A stretch of 64,000 nucleotides of DNA from Amoebidium appalachense (taxonomy: Eukaryota > Ichthyosporea): assembly GCA_963693365.1 (NCBI GenBank), contig CAVNZM010000008.1:10664001-10728000 (forward strand). Direction: 5' to 3'. Each line of letters begins with the position of its first letter. Within the stretch, counting starts at the first letter, position 1. The position numbers and the translations under genes were made by a program. Of this stretch, positions 63,341-64,000 are shown one piece after another. The notes beneath the pieces were generated by a model. That model searched no databases and had not been told where the DNA came from. It worked only from the letters and a program-made list of their open reading frames with translations.

Positions 63341-64000
63341 ATGGATTCTTGGAAAGAGGAGCTTCAACAGCTGCAGAAGCGCTTTGATTTTCTGTACACG
63401 GACCATTCGTCTCGCGTAACGGCCCTGCACACCGACGTCACCAGCCTCCGCACCGACCTCACCAGCCTCCGCAGTCAAGTGACCAATGAGAATGCTGCGC
63501 GTACCCCCCGACCCCCCCAACCCCAGCCCTCTGATGTAGAGGCACGACTGAGGGCAGCCGAAGAGCAGATCAAGACCCTGCAGGCCGAGCTTGCCAGCCT
63601 GCAACGGGCTGCAGCACCCCGTCGGGATGGCCAGGTGGCCTATGAAAACTACATTTTCAGTGGCCCTCGCAAGACTACCATTGCCGCCAACACCACCACT
63701 GTGACTGCTGACCCCACCCCTGTCGCAAAGACCGCCCCTGTGACTGCCCCCACCCCTGCCGCAAAGACCACCCCTGTGACTGCCCCCACCCCTGCCGCAA
63801 AGACCACCCCTGTGACTGCCCCCACCCCTGTCGCAAAGACCGCCCCTGTGACTGCCCCCACCCCTGCCGCCAAGACCACTCCTGTGACTGCCCCCACCCC
63901 TGCCGCCAAGACCACTCCTGCCAAGACCACCCCTACCACCAAGACCACTCCTGCCAAGACCACCCCTACCACCAAGACCACTCCTGCCAAGACCACCCCT
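63341..64000 (+). CDS. Coiled-coil protein with Thr-Pro-Lys repeat tail (runs off window)
   Basis: Open from ATG at 63341 to the last base: 220 codons, no stop. It starts MDSWKEELQQLQKRFDFLYT. Residues 1-55 and 65-95 look like coiled coil, with the heptad-like repeat TDVTSLR/TDLTSLR, and are separated by a PRPPQPQP linker. A short YENYIFSGPRKTTI block follows. From about residue 121 the protein is a tandem repeat: six units of VTAPTPAAKTTP type (36-39 bases), then AKTTPTTKTTP units (33 bases) to the end. The base repeat is precise, so it arose by recent expansion. The tail could be mucin-like (many Thr) or a basic Lys-Pro tail like linker histones. No known family recognised. No introns are seen, unlike its neighbours; TATA at 63238. 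Confidence 0.65.
   Translation, partial: MDSWKEELQQLQKRFDFLYTDHSSRVTALHTDVTSLRTDLTSLRSQVTNENAARTPRPPQPQPSDVEARLRAAEEQIKTLQAELASLQRAAAPRRDGQVAYENYIFSGPRKTTIAANTTTVTADPTPVAKTAPVTAPTPAAKTTPVTAPTPAAKTTPVTAPTPVAKTAPVTAPTPAAKTTPVTAPTPAAKTTPAKTTPTTKTTPAKTTPTTKTTPAKTTP

Overview
The window is eukaryotic nuclear DNA. Conserved proteins are split into many short exons by GT-AG introns, with matching codon phase at each junction I checked. There are no bacterial operons. The lineage cannot be fixed from the sequence alone: the genes are pan-eukaryotic housekeeping genes plus one monopolin-type gene, and I see no lineage marker. The most visible property is the simple-sequence load. Introns are filled with long G or C runs, (GT)n/(AC)n, (CT)n/(GA)n and C-to-A or T-to-G composite runs, while intergenic stretches are mostly free of them. 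Most long open frames in the window (His-Thr, Val-Cys, poly-Pro, poly-Gly) are translations of these tracts and are not genes.

Layout: 759-5340 minus, ESCRT-III CHMP4/Snf7 (C-terminus lies left of the window). 5341-15669, no confident gene, with intron-like repeat blocks at 7.0-8.2 and 9.7-13.4 kb. 15670-20268 plus, last exons of an unrecognised protein. 22293-28059 minus, a complete PA-TM-RING E3 ubiquitin ligase. 30521-36443 minus, a complete RCC1-type Ran exchange factor with a long acidic N-terminus. 37237-40326 plus, a LINE-type retrotransposon with an intact reverse transcriptase frame. 41123-49504 plus, a coiled-coil protein with a Csm1/Pcs1 (monopolin) C-terminal domain. 50715-54790 plus, complete TRAPPC1. 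56247-59370 minus, SSUH2-like CxxC protein. 60191-61445 minus, DysF-domain exons, possibly the 5' part of the SSUH2 gene. 61681-62119, a GC-rich near-perfect palindrome. 62.3-63.05 kb, minisatellites. 63341 to the window end, plus, a coiled-coil/Thr-Pro repeat reading frame with a TATA box.

The genes do not form a pathway. Functions include ESCRT membrane scission, ubiquitin ligation at endomembranes, Ran-GTP generation, chromosome segregation and ER-Golgi tethering. What links them is intron structure. First, a dispersed repeat flanked by C tracts occurs in introns of five genes, always in the sense orientation of the host gene. Second, about a dozen of 33 inferred introns carry mutually complementary tracts (GT with AC, G with C, CnAn with TnGn) toward opposite ends, which could fold the intron and bring the splice sites together.
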